Shown here piece by piece: positions 18,225-28,499 of a stretch of DNA of 41,785 bases. This DNA is from Mariniphaga sp. GTDB taxonomy: Bacteria > Bacteroidota > Bacteroidia > Bacteroidales > Prolixibacteraceae. The stretch lies in NCBI GenBank assembly GCA_025355585.1, contig JANXZJ010000098.1, positions 1 to 41,785 on the forward strand. Direction: 5' to 3'. A program made the position numbers and the translations under genes. Positions within the stretch are counted from its first letter, which is position 1. Each line of letters starts with the position of its first letter. The notes under the pieces were generated by a model. That model saw only the letters and a list, made by a program, of their open reading frames with translations. It was not told where the DNA came from and made no database searches.

Positions 18225-18689
18225 ATGAAAAAAACAGAAGAAAATATTGAAAATCAGTTCGGAAATCGAAAGAAAGATCAACCGTTCAAGGTTCCGGAAG
18301 GTTATTTTGAAACCTTTGCAGAACGTTTGATGGTAAGGATTGAAGAAGAAGAACAACCCGGTAAAAAAAGATCGTTGTATTTCTATCTGAAACCTGTTCT
18401 GATGATGGCGGCGAGTTTTGCCTTCGTAATGTTACTGGTTTACGTGCCGATCAAAAAATTCTTTCCGTCAACTGGTAAAGCTTATCTTGCTCAGCAATCA
18501 GTCAATGCCGATTCTATTGATTCAATTAGTGTTATCCCTGCGACTTTGATCTCCTATTTTTCGGAAGGACAGTTTTTAGAAGCGGTTTCGGAGATGAAAG
18601 AATTAAAATCTGACACATTTTCGAATGACAATCTTGCTGATTTTATTGCAGCCAACTACAGTGATTACGATGTAATAGCAAATAATTAA
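18225..18689 (+). CDS. small membrane protein, probable anti-sigma factor
   Basis: 154 residues. A charged cytoplasmic N terminus includes FKVPEGYFETFAERL (about 23-37), a segment common in proteins encoded next to ECF sigma genes in this phylum. One membrane helix follows (about 58-77, VLMMAASFAFVMLLVYVPI) and then an extracytoplasmic tail of about 70 residues. Position and topology suggest an anti-sigma factor for the upstream ECF sigma. No zinc-binding HxxxCxxC motif is present, so it is not the classic ZAS type. Assignment is by context. Confidence 0.65.
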   Translation: MKKTEENIENQFGNRKKDQPFKVPEGYFETFAERLMVRIEEEEQPGKKRSLYFYLKPVLMMAASFAFVMLLVYVPIKKFFPSTGKAYLAQQSVNADSIDSISVIPATLISYFSEGQFLEAVSEMKELKSDTFSNDNLADFIAANYSDYDVIANN

Positions 18690-18697
18690 AATAAAAA

Positions 18698-18821
18698 TAT
18701 GAAATAGCCATGACTAAAAAGTCACAAACCGAAATGAATTGGAACGCAGTGGAAATCTGCGAAGCAAATATTTCGCTTGGCTATTCCATCTGACCTTTAA
18801 AAAATAAATTATATACAGATG
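18698..18821 (+). ncRNA. structured leader element, copy A (upstream of the Spy-like gene)
   Basis: Paired regions: P1 AATAGCCA (18703-18710) with TGGCTATT (18778-18785); P2 TGACT (18711-18715) with AGTCA (18720-18724), loop AAAA; P3 CGAAAT (18730-18735) with ATTTCG (18770-18775), containing an extra hairpin CGCAG/CTGCG (18745-18749 with 18757-18761); P4 CATCTG (18787-18792) with CAGATG (18816-18821), which contains the start codon of the next gene. The same fold and much of the sequence recur at 41641-41735. It begins 8 bases after the stop of the anti-sigma-like gene. Confidence 0.65.
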
Positions 18822-19289
18822 AAATTCAGGATATTAATCATCGCGTTGCTTTTGTTTTCCTTCACAGGAATGGCACAGCGAAAATTTGACCCTCAGACGC
18901 TAGAGCTGATCAAAACCAAAAAAATTGCTTTTATGACCGAGCAAGTCGGTTTAACATCGCAGGAAGCTGAAAAATTCTGGCCGGTTTATAACGAACTTGA
19001 AAAAGAACGATATATGCTCATGGATAAGAAAAGGGATCTCGAAGAGAAGAGCGAAACTCCGAAACCAGGAATGACCGAAGCCGATTACCGTAAACTTGCC
19101 ACTGAGATTGCAGCCGCACATGCCAAAGAGGGAAAGTTAATTGAAGAGTACAACGTGAAATTATTAAATATTCTTCCGGCCGAAAAGGTGGTAAAACTTT
19201 ACAGGGCAGAAGGGAAATTCAGGGCATCATTAATGCATGAGTTTCGCAGAGGTCAGGATGATAAAAGAGAAAAAGAAGGTAGTAAATAA
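18819..19289 (+). CDS. Spy/CpxP-like periplasmic protein
   Basis: 156 residues. Signal peptide about 1-19 (KFRILIIALLLFSFTGMA, then Q). The mature part is highly charged and helical, with MTEQVGLTSQEAEKFWPVYNELEKERYML and IAAAHAKEGKLIEEYNVKLLNILPAEKVVKLYRAE, the pattern of Spy/CpxP-like stress chaperones and metal-resistance sensors. As third gene of an ECF sigma operon it is probably an envelope-stress component. The start codon lies inside the P4 pairing of the structured element, hinting at translational control. No experimental homologue is claimed. Confidence 0.75.
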   Translation: MKFRILIIALLLFSFTGMAQRKFDPQTLELIKTKKIAFMTEQVGLTSQEAEKFWPVYNELEKERYMLMDKKRDLEEKSETPKPGMTEADYRKLATEIAAAHAKEGKLIEEYNVKLLNILPAEKVVKLYRAEGKFRASLMHEFRRGQDDKREKEGSK

Positions 19290-19636
19290 ATAGTTTCGTT
19301 TAGATTAGTAAATGTAGGTTTAGTGAAGGAGGTTGTCATAAACATTCGTTTATCGACAGCCTCTTTCTTTTCAATCAATCTAAACTTAAGGTAAATCGTA
19401 ATTGCGACTTTTATTATGGGTTGTGTACTGGCAACTGGTGGCTGGCAACTTGCAAAATTTCGGTCGGAATAGCAGCCTTTTCTCATAAATTCAGAGATTC
19501 TTATCTTAACTTCAAAATGCTTACTGAGCAAAAACCGTTACATTATTAATGAGACTTTTTCAGGGACATCTTTCTGCTGAAGATGTGCCAATTGCAAGTA
19601 GCCAGTCACAAGAAGTTCAACAAATGAAATAAAAAA
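19290..19636. other. intergenic region between Spy-like gene and hisS
   Basis: Apart from the terminator, it holds two copies of CTGGCAACT (near 19428 and 19442) and a partly related inverted segment near 19590-19607. A 92-residue minus-strand open frame here has no signal, start or family. I see no gene. Confidence 0.5.
19329..19371 (+). terminator. terminator of the sigma/anti-sigma/Spy-like operon
   Basis: GAGGTTGTCATAAAC (19329-19343) pairs with GTTTATCGACAGCCTC (19348-19363) with one bulge and one mismatch, followed by TTTCTTTT. It lies 39 bases after the Spy-like stop. Confidence 0.75.
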
Positions 19637-21019
19637 TCACCTCACCCTCCTCACCTCTTCCAGCAAGATACCGACCAGCTCTTCCGCTTTGATTAGTTGC
19701 TGATCACCGCTTTCCATATTTTTCAAATTAATCATTCCTTCGGCAATTTCTGATTCACCAACCAAAGCCACATATTTCACCCCTTTCTTATTGGCATAAA
19801 TCATCTGCTTTTTCATCTTATCAGCATCGGGATAGATCTCGCTGCTGATCCCGGCCATCCGCAACTGTAATAAGAGCGGCAGACAGAATCGTTCCTCTGT
19901 TTCGCCAAAGTTTACAAACATCACCTGAGTGGTTGCAATGGCATCTTTAGGGAAAAGATCAAGCTGCGACATTACATCGTAGATCCTGTCGGCTCCAAAA
20001 GAGATGCCCACACCAGAAACACCCGGCAATCCAAATATCCCTGTAAGATCGTCATACCGACCGCCACCCGTAATTGAACCGATCTGAACATCCTTCGCTT
20101 TCACCTCGAAGATCGCACCAGTATAATAACTTAAACCTCGGGCAAGGGTTAAATCCAACTCTATTTCGGTTTCAAGGGTCATCGCTGCGAGATAGCCAAA
20201 AATTGAGCGCATCTCGATAATCCCTTTCATCCCAATCTCCGACTGACCAATGACCTCTTCAATCTGATTCAGTTTTTCTTCACTGTTTCCGCTCAATTGC
20301 AATATCGGCTGTAGCTTAAGGATAGCCTCCTCACCGACACCTTTTTGCAATAACTCTTCGTTAACCTTATCAAGGCCTATCTTATCCAATTTGTCAATCG
20401 CAACTGTAATGTCAACAATCCGGTCAGCTTCGCCAATCGTCTCGGCAATACCTGCAAGAATTTTCCGGTTATTGATTTTCAAAATGACGCCGATACCCAG
20501 ATTACGATAAATATTGTCAACAATCTGAATTAATTCTACCTCATTCAACAATGAATTTGATCCGATGATATCGACATCGCACTGGTAAAATTCACGGTAT
20601 CGCCCCTTTTGTGGGCGGTCGGCACGCCAGACCGGTTGAATCTGGTAACGACGGAATGGAAAAGTCAGGTCGTTTTGATACTGGACCACATATCTTGCGA
20701 AAGGAACTGTAAGATCGTAACGTAATCCTTTCTCCGATATTTTGGTTGTGAGCTTAGAACTGTTTGGCAGAATTAAATCCGCAGGATTCACAGCCGAAAG
20801 ATAGTCGCCTGAGTTTAATATTTTGAACAGAAGCTTATCTCCTTCCTCACCATATTTTCCCATCAATGTTGAAAGGTTCTCCATAGCCGGTGTCTCAATT
20901 TGCTGAAAACCATACAATTTGAATACATTTTTTATTGTATCGAAAATATAGTTTCTTTTCGCCATTTCATTTGGCGAAAAGTCGCGGGTTCCTTTGGGGA
21001 TTGAAGGTTTTTGTGCCAT
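19637..21019 (-). CDS. hisS: histidine-tRNA ligase
   Basis: 460 residues from ATG giving [16 protein letters not shown]; the frame is open 45 bases further, but the motif [15 protein letters not shown] near the start is the normal HisRS beginning and a -7 box lies just upstream. Class II motifs are visible: motif 2 [14 protein letters not shown], the histidine-binding [14 protein letters not shown], and [13 protein letters not shown] for motif 3. The C-terminal anticodon-binding domain (about 365-460) is present. It charges tRNA-His with histidine in the cytoplasm. Confidence 0.96.
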   Translation of the reverse strand: MAQKPSIPKGTRDFSPNEMAKRNYIFDTIKNVFKLYGFQQIETPAMENLSTLMGKYGEEGDKLLFKILNSGDYLSAVNPADLILPNSSKLTTKISEKGLRYDLTVPFARYVVQYQNDLTFPFRRYQIQPVWRADRPQKGRYREFYQCDVDIIGSNSLLNEVELIQIVDNIYRNLGIGVILKINNRKILAGIAETIGEADRIVDITVAIDKLDKIGLDKVNEELLQKGVGEEAILKLQPILQLSGNSEEKLNQIEEVIGQSEIGMKGIIEMRSIFGYLAAMTLETEIELDLTLARGLSYYTGAIFEVKAKDVQIGSITGGGRYDDLTGIFGLPGVSGVGISFGADRIYDVMSQLDLFPKDAIATTQVMFVNFGETEERFCLPLLLQLRMAGISSEIYPDADKMKKQMIYANKKGVKYVALVGESEIAEGMINLKNMESGDQQLIKAEELVGILLEEVRRVR

Positions 21020-21042
21020 GCTTTTGTTAAAATTTTGAAGTG

Positions 21043-21050
21043 CAAAGGTA
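21043..21050 (-). promoter_or_regulatory. -7 box of hisS
   Basis: TACCTTTG on the minus strand, 23 bases before the hisS ATG and just downstream of the terminator of the TonB receptor gene, matches TAnnTTTG. It supports the start at 21019. Confidence 0.5.
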
Positions 21051-21062
21051 GGGATTATATCC

Positions 21063-21096
21063 AAAAAAAGAGAGTGTCCTGGTGGACACCCTCTTT
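21063..21096 (-). terminator. terminator of the TonB-dependent receptor gene
   Basis: AAAGAG and GTGTCC (21067-21072, 21074-21079) pair with GGACAC and CTCTTT (21084-21089, 21091-21096) with one mismatch and a TGGT loop; on the minus strand seven T follow. It lies 22 bases past the receptor stop. Confidence 0.85.
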
Positions 21097-21118
21097 ATGA
21101 AAAGTAAAAAACAATCTT

Positions 21119-24100
21119 TTAATTAAAAATGTAGCGAAGACCTAACTGAATTCCGTAGGTTCCTGCTACTGATGTAGGATCCTGAAAGGATTTCGTAATG
21201 AATTTACCATTAATCTGAGTCATCTGAACCATCACCTTACCGGTAGCAGCATCTCTGCTCACAACTTGCAGAGGTGAATTAGTTACAAGATTCTGATTTA
21301 AACCCCAGCTGGAGTCAAGCAGGTTTGCAAAATTAATCACATCCACACTGAACTGAAGTTTGTTGGTGGTTTTACCAAATTTCATTTTGAAATCCTGAAG
21401 AAGTCTCACATCAATACGGCTGTTCCATGGTGTATAGGCTCCATTGCGTTTAGCATATTCGCCCGCATGTTTAGATAGATATGGATCCTGTGCAGCATAT
21501 GCGAAGTAAGCATCGCGATCAGCAGGCGTTTTCCACAATAAATCCATTTGTTTCGAAGGAATGAACATTTGTTCGTGGGTAGAAGTACCATCCTTGTTCA
21601 AATCGCCATTGTATACATATGTATAGGCATTACCCTGATAACCCGAGTAGAAGACAGAGATAGTCGTTCCGAAATATTTGCCATACTCAACAGAATAGTT
21701 CAAAGAACCGATAACACGGTGTGGCGTATTATTTAAGGTATTACCCATTTCCGGATCATTCAGAGAATTCAGGATTTGACGATACTGCCATGCAGAGAAG
21801 GGGTCAGATCCGTTTTTACCGGTAACCTCACGACCCATGCTGCGGGAATATCCAACCATTCCACTAAAGCCAAAAACTCTTGGAAGATCAAGTTGTGCTG
21901 ATAAAGTATATCCGTCACCCTTATTTGTATTGCGCATGATCACAACATTTTGAAAGGTCGTATTGATGTACTTGGTGGCATTTGTGTTATTAGACCAATA
22001 AGGACGTGGTAAACCGCCTTCAAGGATTGTAGAAGCCGCGGGGGCAAGATTGATGTTATCAAAGAAGATTGCATTGAGGTCTTTGGTGTAAATTCCTTCC
22101 ATTGTCAACATCATATTCAAAGGCAGCTTCAGGTCAAAACCCAAACTGGTTCTCCAAACTTGCGGAAGTTTAAAGTTTTTATCAATGGCTGCAATTTTTC
22201 CTCCAACAACATTTTTCTGTGGGAAAATATCTGCAATAGCACTGTTGCTCAATAAGTTTTTAGCATCAGCTTCAAAAGGAATGCGTGCTAACTGTGCTTT
22301 GCTGGCAGCACCACCACTCTGGTTGATAACTAACTGATATTGCAGCATACCGCTATTTGTTGGCTGACTAACGAACCATACAAACGGAATACGACCAGTA
22401 AAGATACCTGTTCCTCCACGAATTTTAAGCGATTTGTCACCCTTCACATCCCATGAGAAGCCTAAACGAGGTGACCAAAGAACTTTAGCTTGTGGCCATG
22501 TAGATAAATCAACTTCTTCACCATCTCTGAATTTTTGACCCTTCAATCCGGGGTTATCAACTGCACCATCCAAATACATCGGAAGATCAAGACGTAAACC
22601 CATAGTTAATTTAAGCTTATCATTCACATTAAACTCATCTTGTCCATAGGCAGAAAACTGACCAAAAGAAAGTTCACCTACTGGATTGGTGAATCCGTTG
22701 ATAGGATAAGTATATGCAAAACTAATTGGATCGTAAGTATCGCTATATGCTTTTCCATCCCCTAAACCATTGGCAAAATTGGTAAATGAAGCAAGATCTT
22801 TGAAGCGATAATATCCGCTTCCCTGGCGCAGATAGCTATTTGCAAAATACTGGTGTTCATATGAAAGCCCTAATGTCAAGGTATGTTTGTTAAGATTGTA
22901 AGTTGCATTGTCGGTAAGAATCAATGTATTGTTATCGACATTGTTCATGTAAGAAAACAACTCATAACCAGCTGACATCATTACGTTGCCTTTGGTAACA
23001 TCGCCCGACATAATGTCGATAAATGGAAATACCTGGCTATCACTCTGGCGAGGTTGACTGTATTTGGTATAAGCAACCAAAAATTTATTTTGTAGTTGAT
23101 TGAAACGACTGTTTAATTCGCCGGTAATCGATTGAAGCGTATTGCTATTATAGTATTGCGAATTTTTAAAAGACATACCGCCTAAACGGGAATGACGACC
23201 TGAAGCTATACTTGGTGATGCATCACCGCTACTGCTTGGACGAGAAACTGCAGAACTTTCAGAATAGTTATAACGAACTGTCAATTTATGATCGTTACTG
23301 ATATTCCAGTCTAATTTGCCCAATATTTTGTTGTTCTTTTCGACATCACCGCCCCAGTTTTCATAAGGTCCAGTTTCATATCCGTATTTGGTTTTTAACA
23401 ATGAGGAAAATGTTTCAAGATCTGAAGCTTTTACCAATGCGTTGACATTAGGATCAGTAAGATCGCGACCATCTTTATTGGCAAGCAAAGTATTACCGGG
23501 TGTTAATGTATTTTCCATTTCTCCACTCATGAAGAAAAACAACTTATTTTTAATAATTGGTCCGCCTACGCTAAATCCTGACACTTTCTTAGACGACTGA
23601 GAAACAGATAATTTTGTATCTCTAACCTTCGTACCATTAAAACTCTGATCGCGGTAGAATGTATAAGCTGAACCTTTAAAGGTGTTTGTTCCACTCTTGG
23701 TTACAGCATTTACGCTTGCGCCGGTAAAATTTGATTGGGTTACGTCGAAAGGCGCAACAGCTATCTGGATTTCTTCGATTGCATCCATCGAAATTGGCTC
23801 GCCAGAAACACCTGGCATACTACCGCTGGAGAGACCAAAATTGTTGTTAAAGTTCGCACCGTCAACCGTTACATTGGTATTGTATGACTCACGTCCAACA
23901 AAAGAACCGCTACCAGTTGCGAAAGTCGAAAGTTTGGTATAATCTCCTAAACTGCGATTAAAAGAAGGAATCAACTCCATGCTTTTGGCGGTGATATTAG
24001 TCGCAGCACCCATCTTGCTGGTATTGAATGCTGATGGTTTAATCCCAACAACTGTTACTTCGGCTACTGCCATTGCACTTTCTTTCAAATTGGTATTCAA

Positions 24101-24415
24101 TACATAAGTCTCACCTAATGAAAGATTAATTTCTTTTAAAGTAGCATTTGCATAACCAACAAAGGAAATTTCAACCTGGTACGGGCCACCGGTACGCATT
24201 CCCTGAATAGAAAACCGACCATCGGCATTTGTAACAGTACCATATTGAGTCCCTGATGGAACATGCACTGCGACAACAGCTGCACCCGGAAGTGATACGT
24301 CACCACCTGTAATTCTACCACTAACACCTGAGGTTGTTACCTGCCCCAGGGTGGTTAAGACCATTCCTGCAAAAAGCACGACAGTCAGTAGGAGTTTGTT
24401 CAAATTGTTTTTCAT
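21119..24415 (-). CDS. TonB-dependent receptor with N-terminal carboxypeptidase-regulatory-like domain (Oar-like)
   Basis: 1098 residues. Signal peptide about 1-24 (LLLTVVLFAGMVLTTLG, then Q). A CarboxypepD_reg-like beta-sandwich follows (about 28-115: GVSGRITGGDVSLPGAAVVAV, with TNADGRFSIQGM). The plug domain spans about 120-240 (ISMDAIEEIQIAVAPFDV, VNAVTKSGTNTFKGSAY), then a large beta-barrel with the terminal IQLGLRYIFN. The plug sequence and absence of a SusD neighbour place it with Oar-type receptors rather than SusC glycan transporters. It should take up a large substrate across the outer membrane with TonB energy; the substrate is unknown. Single gene with its own terminator. Confidence 0.92.
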   Translation of the reverse strand: MKNNLNKLLLTVVLFAGMVLTTLGQVTTSGVSGRITGGDVSLPGAAVVAVHVPSGTQYGTVTNADGRFSIQGMRTGGPYQVEISFVGYANATLKEINLSLGETYVLNTNLKESAMAVAEVTVVGIKPSAFNTSKMGAATNITAKSMELIPSFNRSLGDYTKLSTFATGSGSFVGRESYNTNVTVDGANFNNNFGLSSGSMPGVSGEPISMDAIEEIQIAVAPFDVTQSNFTGASVNAVTKSGTNTFKGSAYTFYRDQSFNGTKVRDTKLSVSQSSKKVSGFSVGGPIIKNKLFFFMSGEMENTLTPGNTLLANKDGRDLTDPNVNALVKASDLETFSSLLKTKYGYETGPYENWGGDVEKNNKILGKLDWNISNDHKLTVRYNYSESSAVSRPSSSGDASPSIASGRHSRLGGMSFKNSQYYNSNTLQSITGELNSRFNQLQNKFLVAYTKYSQPRQSDSQVFPFIDIMSGDVTKGNVMMSAGYELFSYMNNVDNNTLILTDNATYNLNKHTLTLGLSYEHQYFANSYLRQGSGYYRFKDLASFTNFANGLGDGKAYSDTYDPISFAYTYPINGFTNPVGELSFGQFSAYGQDEFNVNDKLKLTMGLRLDLPMYLDGAVDNPGLKGQKFRDGEEVDLSTWPQAKVLWSPRLGFSWDVKGDKSLKIRGGTGIFTGRIPFVWFVSQPTNSGMLQYQLVINQSGGAASKAQLARIPFEADAKNLLSNSAIADIFPQKNVVGGKIAAIDKNFKLPQVWRTSLGFDLKLPLNMMLTMEGIYTKDLNAIFFDNINLAPAASTILEGGLPRPYWSNNTNATKYINTTFQNVVIMRNTNKGDGYTLSAQLDLPRVFGFSGMVGYSRSMGREVTGKNGSDPFSAWQYRQILNSLNDPEMGNTLNNTPHRVIGSLNYSVEYGKYFGTTISVFYSGYQGNAYTYVYNGDLNKDGTSTHEQMFIPSKQMDLLWKTPADRDAYFAYAAQDPYLSKHAGEYAKRNGAYTPWNSRIDVRLLQDFKMKFGKTTNKLQFSVDVINFANLLDSSWGLNQNLVTNSPLQVVSRDAATGKVMVQMTQINGKFITKSFQDPTSVAGTYGIQLGLRYIFN

Positions 24416-24837
24416 TAATGATTCATTTTAATTGATGGTCAAAATTTAAAATACTGGATTAACATTTGTATTTCTTAACAATTTTTAAGTTGTTTTAATA
24501 TTTCGCAAAAATAGAATAAGTGTTGAACTCAATTCCAGTTTAAGTGTTACAATAGTGTTAAATTTCAGGTCAAAATTAAACATAGAAATTCAATCAATAG
24601 GTGATCGGAATCAGCCAGTGCAATCTATTTATTAACTTATAAGGCATTTTTATTAACAATCATTTGAAATAATTAACATATCTGCACCAAAGTCCGATAA
24701 CTATCTGTATTCGCGCGAATTACAAACAACAAAATACAATCGCTTATAAACTAAATAGTTACTAAAAACTATGCGCTAACTGTCGAAGATTTGGATTGAA
24801 TGACTATTTTTGCGGCGATTGTTACAACAATATTTCA
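24416..24837. promoter_or_regulatory. divergent promoter region of the TonB receptor and nadA
   Basis: AT-rich spacer. On the minus strand TATTTTTG at 24506-24513 is a candidate -7 box for the receptor. On the plus strand TATTTTTG at 24805-24812 is a candidate -7 box for nadA, which would place transcription start near 24819 and supports the ATG at 24838 over the upstream TTG at 24796. No other gene is visible. Confidence 0.5.
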
Positions 24838-25830
24838 ATGTTAAAAGACAAATACGATCAATTAATATTAAAACACGGCTTCGTCAATGAACCAGTTTTG
24901 AATAGTATTGATCTCCGCAAAGAGATCGGATTACTAAAGAAAGCCAAAAATGCAGTAATTCTTGGGCACTATTATATTACAGCCGAACTTCAGGATATAT
25001 CTGATTTTCTGGGTGATTCGCTGGCATTGGCGCAGCAGGCTCAAAAAACCGACGCAGACATCATTCTGTTCATTGGTGTGCATTTTATGGGAGAAACCGC
25101 TAAGATCCTTAATCCATCAAAAAAAGTAATTGTCCCCGATCTGAATGCAGGCTGTTCCCTGGCTGAGTCGGCCCCAGCTGCAGCATTTGAGGCATTCAAA
25201 AACCAACACCCTGGTCATAAGGTGATTTCGTACATCAATTGTTCTGCCGATATTAAGGCACTATCTGATGTAATTGTCACATCCTCAAATGCAATGAAAA
25301 TTGTGGAATCGTTTCCGAAAGATCAACCTTTAATATTTGCCCCTGACAAAAATTTAGGTAATTATATTAATTCGATGACAGGTCGTGATATGGTTCTCTG
25401 GAATGGCGCCTGTATGGTACACGAAAAGTATTCACTTGAGAAAATTGTAGTACTCATGGACCAACATCCTCAGGCAGTGTTCATTGCTCATCCGGAATGC
25501 GAACAACAGGTTTTGCTTGTAGCAGATTTCATCGGTTCGACAACAGCTTTGCTGAACTATGTATCAAAAAGCAATGCTACTGAATTTATTGTGGCAACCG
25601 AAAGTGGAATACTTCACCAAATGCAAAAAGCGTGTCCCGAAAAATCATTCATCCCTGCTCCATCAATCGACTCCACATGTGGCTGTAACGACTGTAGCTA
25701 TATGAAATTGAATACGATGCAGAAATTATATCTTGCACTGAAGTATGAAAGGCCTGAGATTATTCTTGAGCCAGCCATCATCGAAAAAGCAAAAATTCCG
25801 ATACTCCGGATGTTGGAACTGTCGAAATAA
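24838..25830 (+). CDS. nadA: quinolinate synthase
   Basis: 330 residues from ATG; the frame is open to a TTG at 24796, but a -7 box overlaps that stretch. NadA condenses iminoaspartate with dihydroxyacetone phosphate to quinolinate, using a [4Fe-4S] cluster. The cluster cysteines are Cys106 (NAGCSLAES), Cys192 (WNGACMVHE) and one of the CGCNDC group at 281-286. [20 protein letters not shown] near 42-61 is the family N-terminal signature. No nadB or nadC is adjacent in this window. Confidence 0.95.
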   Translation: MLKDKYDQLILKHGFVNEPVLNSIDLRKEIGLLKKAKNAVILGHYYITAELQDISDFLGDSLALAQQAQKTDADIILFIGVHFMGETAKILNPSKKVIVPDLNAGCSLAESAPAAAFEAFKNQHPGHKVISYINCSADIKALSDVIVTSSNAMKIVESFPKDQPLIFAPDKNLGNYINSMTGRDMVLWNGACMVHEKYSLEKIVVLMDQHPQAVFIAHPECEQQVLLVADFIGSTTALLNYVSKSNATEFIVATESGILHQMQKACPEKSFIPAPSIDSTCGCNDCSYMKLNTMQKLYLALKYERPEIILEPAIIEKAKIPILRMLELSK

Positions 25831-25994
25831 TTATGAAAATATTCCAGACACAACTCTTTTTGTAGTTTAATCGTCTTATAATGGTATAAAAATCATTTCC
25901 TTTGTGTCGTTAAAATTATCGATTCAATTGTACCTGAAAAAGATATAAATTCACAATTTTGAATTGGTAAATTCAAAAAAATACTTTATTGTTG

Positions 25995-27344
25995 ATGAGA
26001 AAGATAAGACTGTTTTTTATTGTAACCATGCTGCTTTCGGGGTTGTTCTTCAATTCGTGTAAGAAATCTAGTTCAACTACTGAAACCCCGGTTGTACCTG
26101 CGGCTCCGGGAGAGTTTGTCGGTTCGCTTGCTGTTTATTCCCAGGCAACAGATACGATGCTGGCCTATTTTCTGAAAAAAAATTACACCAGAATAACCGG
26201 TTCCCTTGAGTTGTATACTTCCGAAGATATTGACTTCAAAAAATATTTGATAAACCTACAGTCTGTTACAGGTTCTGTCAGACTCTATAAAATACGCAAT
26301 ACAGATCTCTCCTTCTTGTCGAAAGTGACAAAAATTACCGGTGATCTTCAGATTTCGGCATGTCCGGAACTTACTTCTCTTGCCGGTTTGTCGAAACTCG
26401 ATACTTTAACAAATAATCTGATCGTTGAAAACAATCCTAAAATTCAGAATTTAAATGGAATAGGACTTGTAAAGACCATTACAAATATTTATCTGACAAA
26501 TAACCCTTCGCTTCAATCATTAACTGGCTTAGGTAGTCTTACTTCAATTTTAAGCGGTATTTCGATCGGCGAAAACCCGGTGCTTACCTCGTTAGATGGT
26601 CTAACGAATGTTGAATCGATCAAAGCAAATGTAGATCTTTACAATAATGTGCTACTTTCGAGCCTTGATGGGTTGAATAAACTTAAGAATATTGATGGAA
26701 ACTTAACGCTCACTGGTTTACCAGCACTTTCGGGATTAATTGCCCTAAGTGCTCTAAACGATACAATTACTTCCGTTTCTATATCAGGCTGCAACAGTCT
26801 GGCCAATCTGGAAGGACTAAACAACTTGCCGCACATTAAAAAGGATCTTCGGTTAGTTAGCTGTTTAAGTTTTAAAAATTTGCAAGGAATCACTAAAGTT
26901 GATACCATCGGAGGAACTGTCGAGTTAAATAAACTCGCTGCATTTTCGTCATTTACCGGAGCAACTGTATTGAAAGGGATAAAAAAGGACCTTCGAATCG
27001 TTGAATGCAATGCCTTGAATTCATTGGACGGATTGTCAAAACTCGATCGTATCAACGGCGATTTCATCCTCGATGATAACCTGAATCTGGTAAATCTGAA
27101 AGGTGTTGATGCATTAAAACTTGTTAAAGGAAAAGTTCAGATATTAAACAGCGATCAGCTTTCTTCGCTTGACGGACTTGAACCGCTTAAGACGATTTCG
27201 GGTGATATCGATATTTACTATAACCCAAAGCTTAGCAGTTATTGTGCACTGAAACCAGATACATTTAGTGGAATTGCATATATCGGGTTCAATGCATACA
27301 CCCCAACCTGGGCGCAGATAAAAGCCGGAAGCTGCTCTAAATAA
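25995..27344 (+). CDS. surface lipoprotein with receptor-L-domain / LRR-like repeats
   Basis: 449 residues from ATG, preceded by two in-frame TTG codons. A signal peptide (LFFIVTMLLSGLFFNSC) ends at a Cys, followed by KKSSSTTET, a lipoprotein start with a Ser/Thr linker. From about residue 60 to 430 there are regular repeats of roughly 22-24 residues built on LTSLDGL--V-SI--NV-LYNN, as in receptor L domains and leucine-rich repeats (SLAGLSKLD, SLTGLGSLT, SLDGLTNVE, SLDGLNKLK, SLDGLSKLD, SLDGLEPLK). It is probably an exposed binding protein. The ligand is unknown. Single gene ending in a very strong terminator. Confidence 0.8.
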   Translation: MRKIRLFFIVTMLLSGLFFNSCKKSSSTTETPVVPAAPGEFVGSLAVYSQATDTMLAYFLKKNYTRITGSLELYTSEDIDFKKYLINLQSVTGSVRLYKIRNTDLSFLSKVTKITGDLQISACPELTSLAGLSKLDTLTNNLIVENNPKIQNLNGIGLVKTITNIYLTNNPSLQSLTGLGSLTSILSGISIGENPVLTSLDGLTNVESIKANVDLYNNVLLSSLDGLNKLKNIDGNLTLTGLPALSGLIALSALNDTITSVSISGCNSLANLEGLNNLPHIKKDLRLVSCLSFKNLQGITKVDTIGGTVELNKLAAFSSFTGATVLKGIKKDLRIVECNALNSLDGLSKLDRINGDFILDDNLNLVNLKGVDALKLVKGKVQILNSDQLSSLDGLEPLKTISGDIDIYYNPKLSSYCALKPDTFSGIAYIGFNAYTPTWAQIKAGSCSK

Positions 27345-27426
27345 GAAGAGTTCCTGCTCCTGAATACGGTTAAAATTCTTCAACGCGGTTTTAAATACTG
27401 CCAGCATATTTAATCCGAATACAAAG

Positions 27427-27468
27427 TAAAACAGAAAAGCCACCCAATAAGGTGGCTTTTCTGTTTTA
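27427..27468. terminator. bidirectional terminator, 18-bp perfect stem
   Basis: Arms 27427-27444 and 27451-27468 are perfectly complementary over 18 bp (including AAAAGCCACC/GGTGGCTTTT) with a 6-base loop and T runs in both directions. It separates the convergent lipoprotein and ilvE genes. Confidence 0.92.
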
Positions 27469-27485
27469 AAATAGTCAAGTCTATA

Positions 27486-28499
27486 TTAATCGATTATAGC
27501 CGTCCAGTTATAAGGGTCAGGTTCAATTCCATATTGAATTCCTCTCAGTTTTTCGTAAAGCTTGACACTTACCTTTCCTGGTTCAGTTCCATATAAGTAC
27601 TCAATATCTTTATCCGCATCATAAACTCTTTTAATCGGTGAAATAACAGCAGCCGTACCACAAGCTCCAACCTCATCGAATTCAGCAAGCTCTTCAACAT
27701 CGATCTGCCGTTCCTCAACTTTCATACCCATATCGGTTGCCAGTTGCCGTAAACTCATATTGGTGATTGAAGGCAGGATTGAATCCGATTTTGGTGTAAC
27801 GTAGGTATTTCCCTTAATACCGAAAAAATTGGCAGGGCCACACTCGTCGATGTACTTCTTTTCTTTAGCATCAAGGTATAGCACCGAAGAAAATCCATTA
27901 TGATGTGCACGCTGACCGGCAACAAGACTCGCAGCATAATTGCCGCCCACTTTAATTTTCCCGGTACCAAGAGGTGCTGCACGGTCGTATTCGCGGTAAA
28001 TGACCAGATCCGTTGGCTTAAATCCTTCTTTAAAATAAGGACCAACAGGCATTACCATTACCATAAATAAATATTCGTCAGCGGGCTTCACACCGATCTG
28101 AGGTCCGGTACCAATCAATAAAGGACGAATGTATAATGCGGCACCTGATTCATAAGGTGGAACATACCCTTCATTTAACCTAACCGCCTTTCTGACGGCT
28201 TCGGTGAACAAAGCAGTTGAGACTTCTGCCAACATGATTCCCTGTGATGAACGTTGCATCCGTTTTGCATTTTCTTCCATTCTAAATACACGGATTTTTC
28301 CATCCTTGCCTCTGAAGGCTTTCAAACCTTCGAAAGCTTCCTGACCGTAATGAAATGTAGTAGCTGCAATGTGCAATGTTACATTTTCGGAATCAGACAC
28401 TTCCAATTCTCCCCATTGTCCATTTCGATACCAGCAACGAATATTGAAATCAGCTTTGCTATAACCAAATCCCAGATTTTTCCAGTCTATTGTTTCCAT
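27486..28499 (-). CDS. ilvE: branched-chain amino acid aminotransferase
   Basis: 337 residues, fold type IV PLP enzyme of the long (type II) BCAT group. The PLP lysine is Lys183 in GKIKVGGNYAAS. FHYGQEAFEGLKAFR (49-63), RPLLIGTGPQIGV and DECGPANFFGI are the family motifs. It interconverts leucine, isoleucine and valine with their 2-oxo acids in the cytoplasm. Single gene. Confidence 0.95.
   Translation of the reverse strand: METIDWKNLGFGYSKADFNIRCWYRNGQWGELEVSDSENVTLHIAATTFHYGQEAFEGLKAFRGKDGKIRVFRMEENAKRMQRSSQGIMLAEVSTALFTEAVRKAVRLNEGYVPPYESGAALYIRPLLIGTGPQIGVKPADEYLFMVMVMPVGPYFKEGFKPTDLVIYREYDRAAPLGTGKIKVGGNYAASLVAGQRAHHNGFSSVLYLDAKEKKYIDECGPANFFGIKGNTYVTPKSDSILPSITNMSLRQLATDMGMKVEERQIDVEELAEFDEVGACGTAAVISPIKRVYDADKDIEYLYGTEPGKVSVKLYEKLRGIQYGIEPDPYNWTAIID

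Noticed and set aside
19253..19531. 92-codon minus-strand frame between the Spy-like gene and hisS
   Set aside because: It runs through a clear terminator and the end of the Spy-like gene, with no domain.
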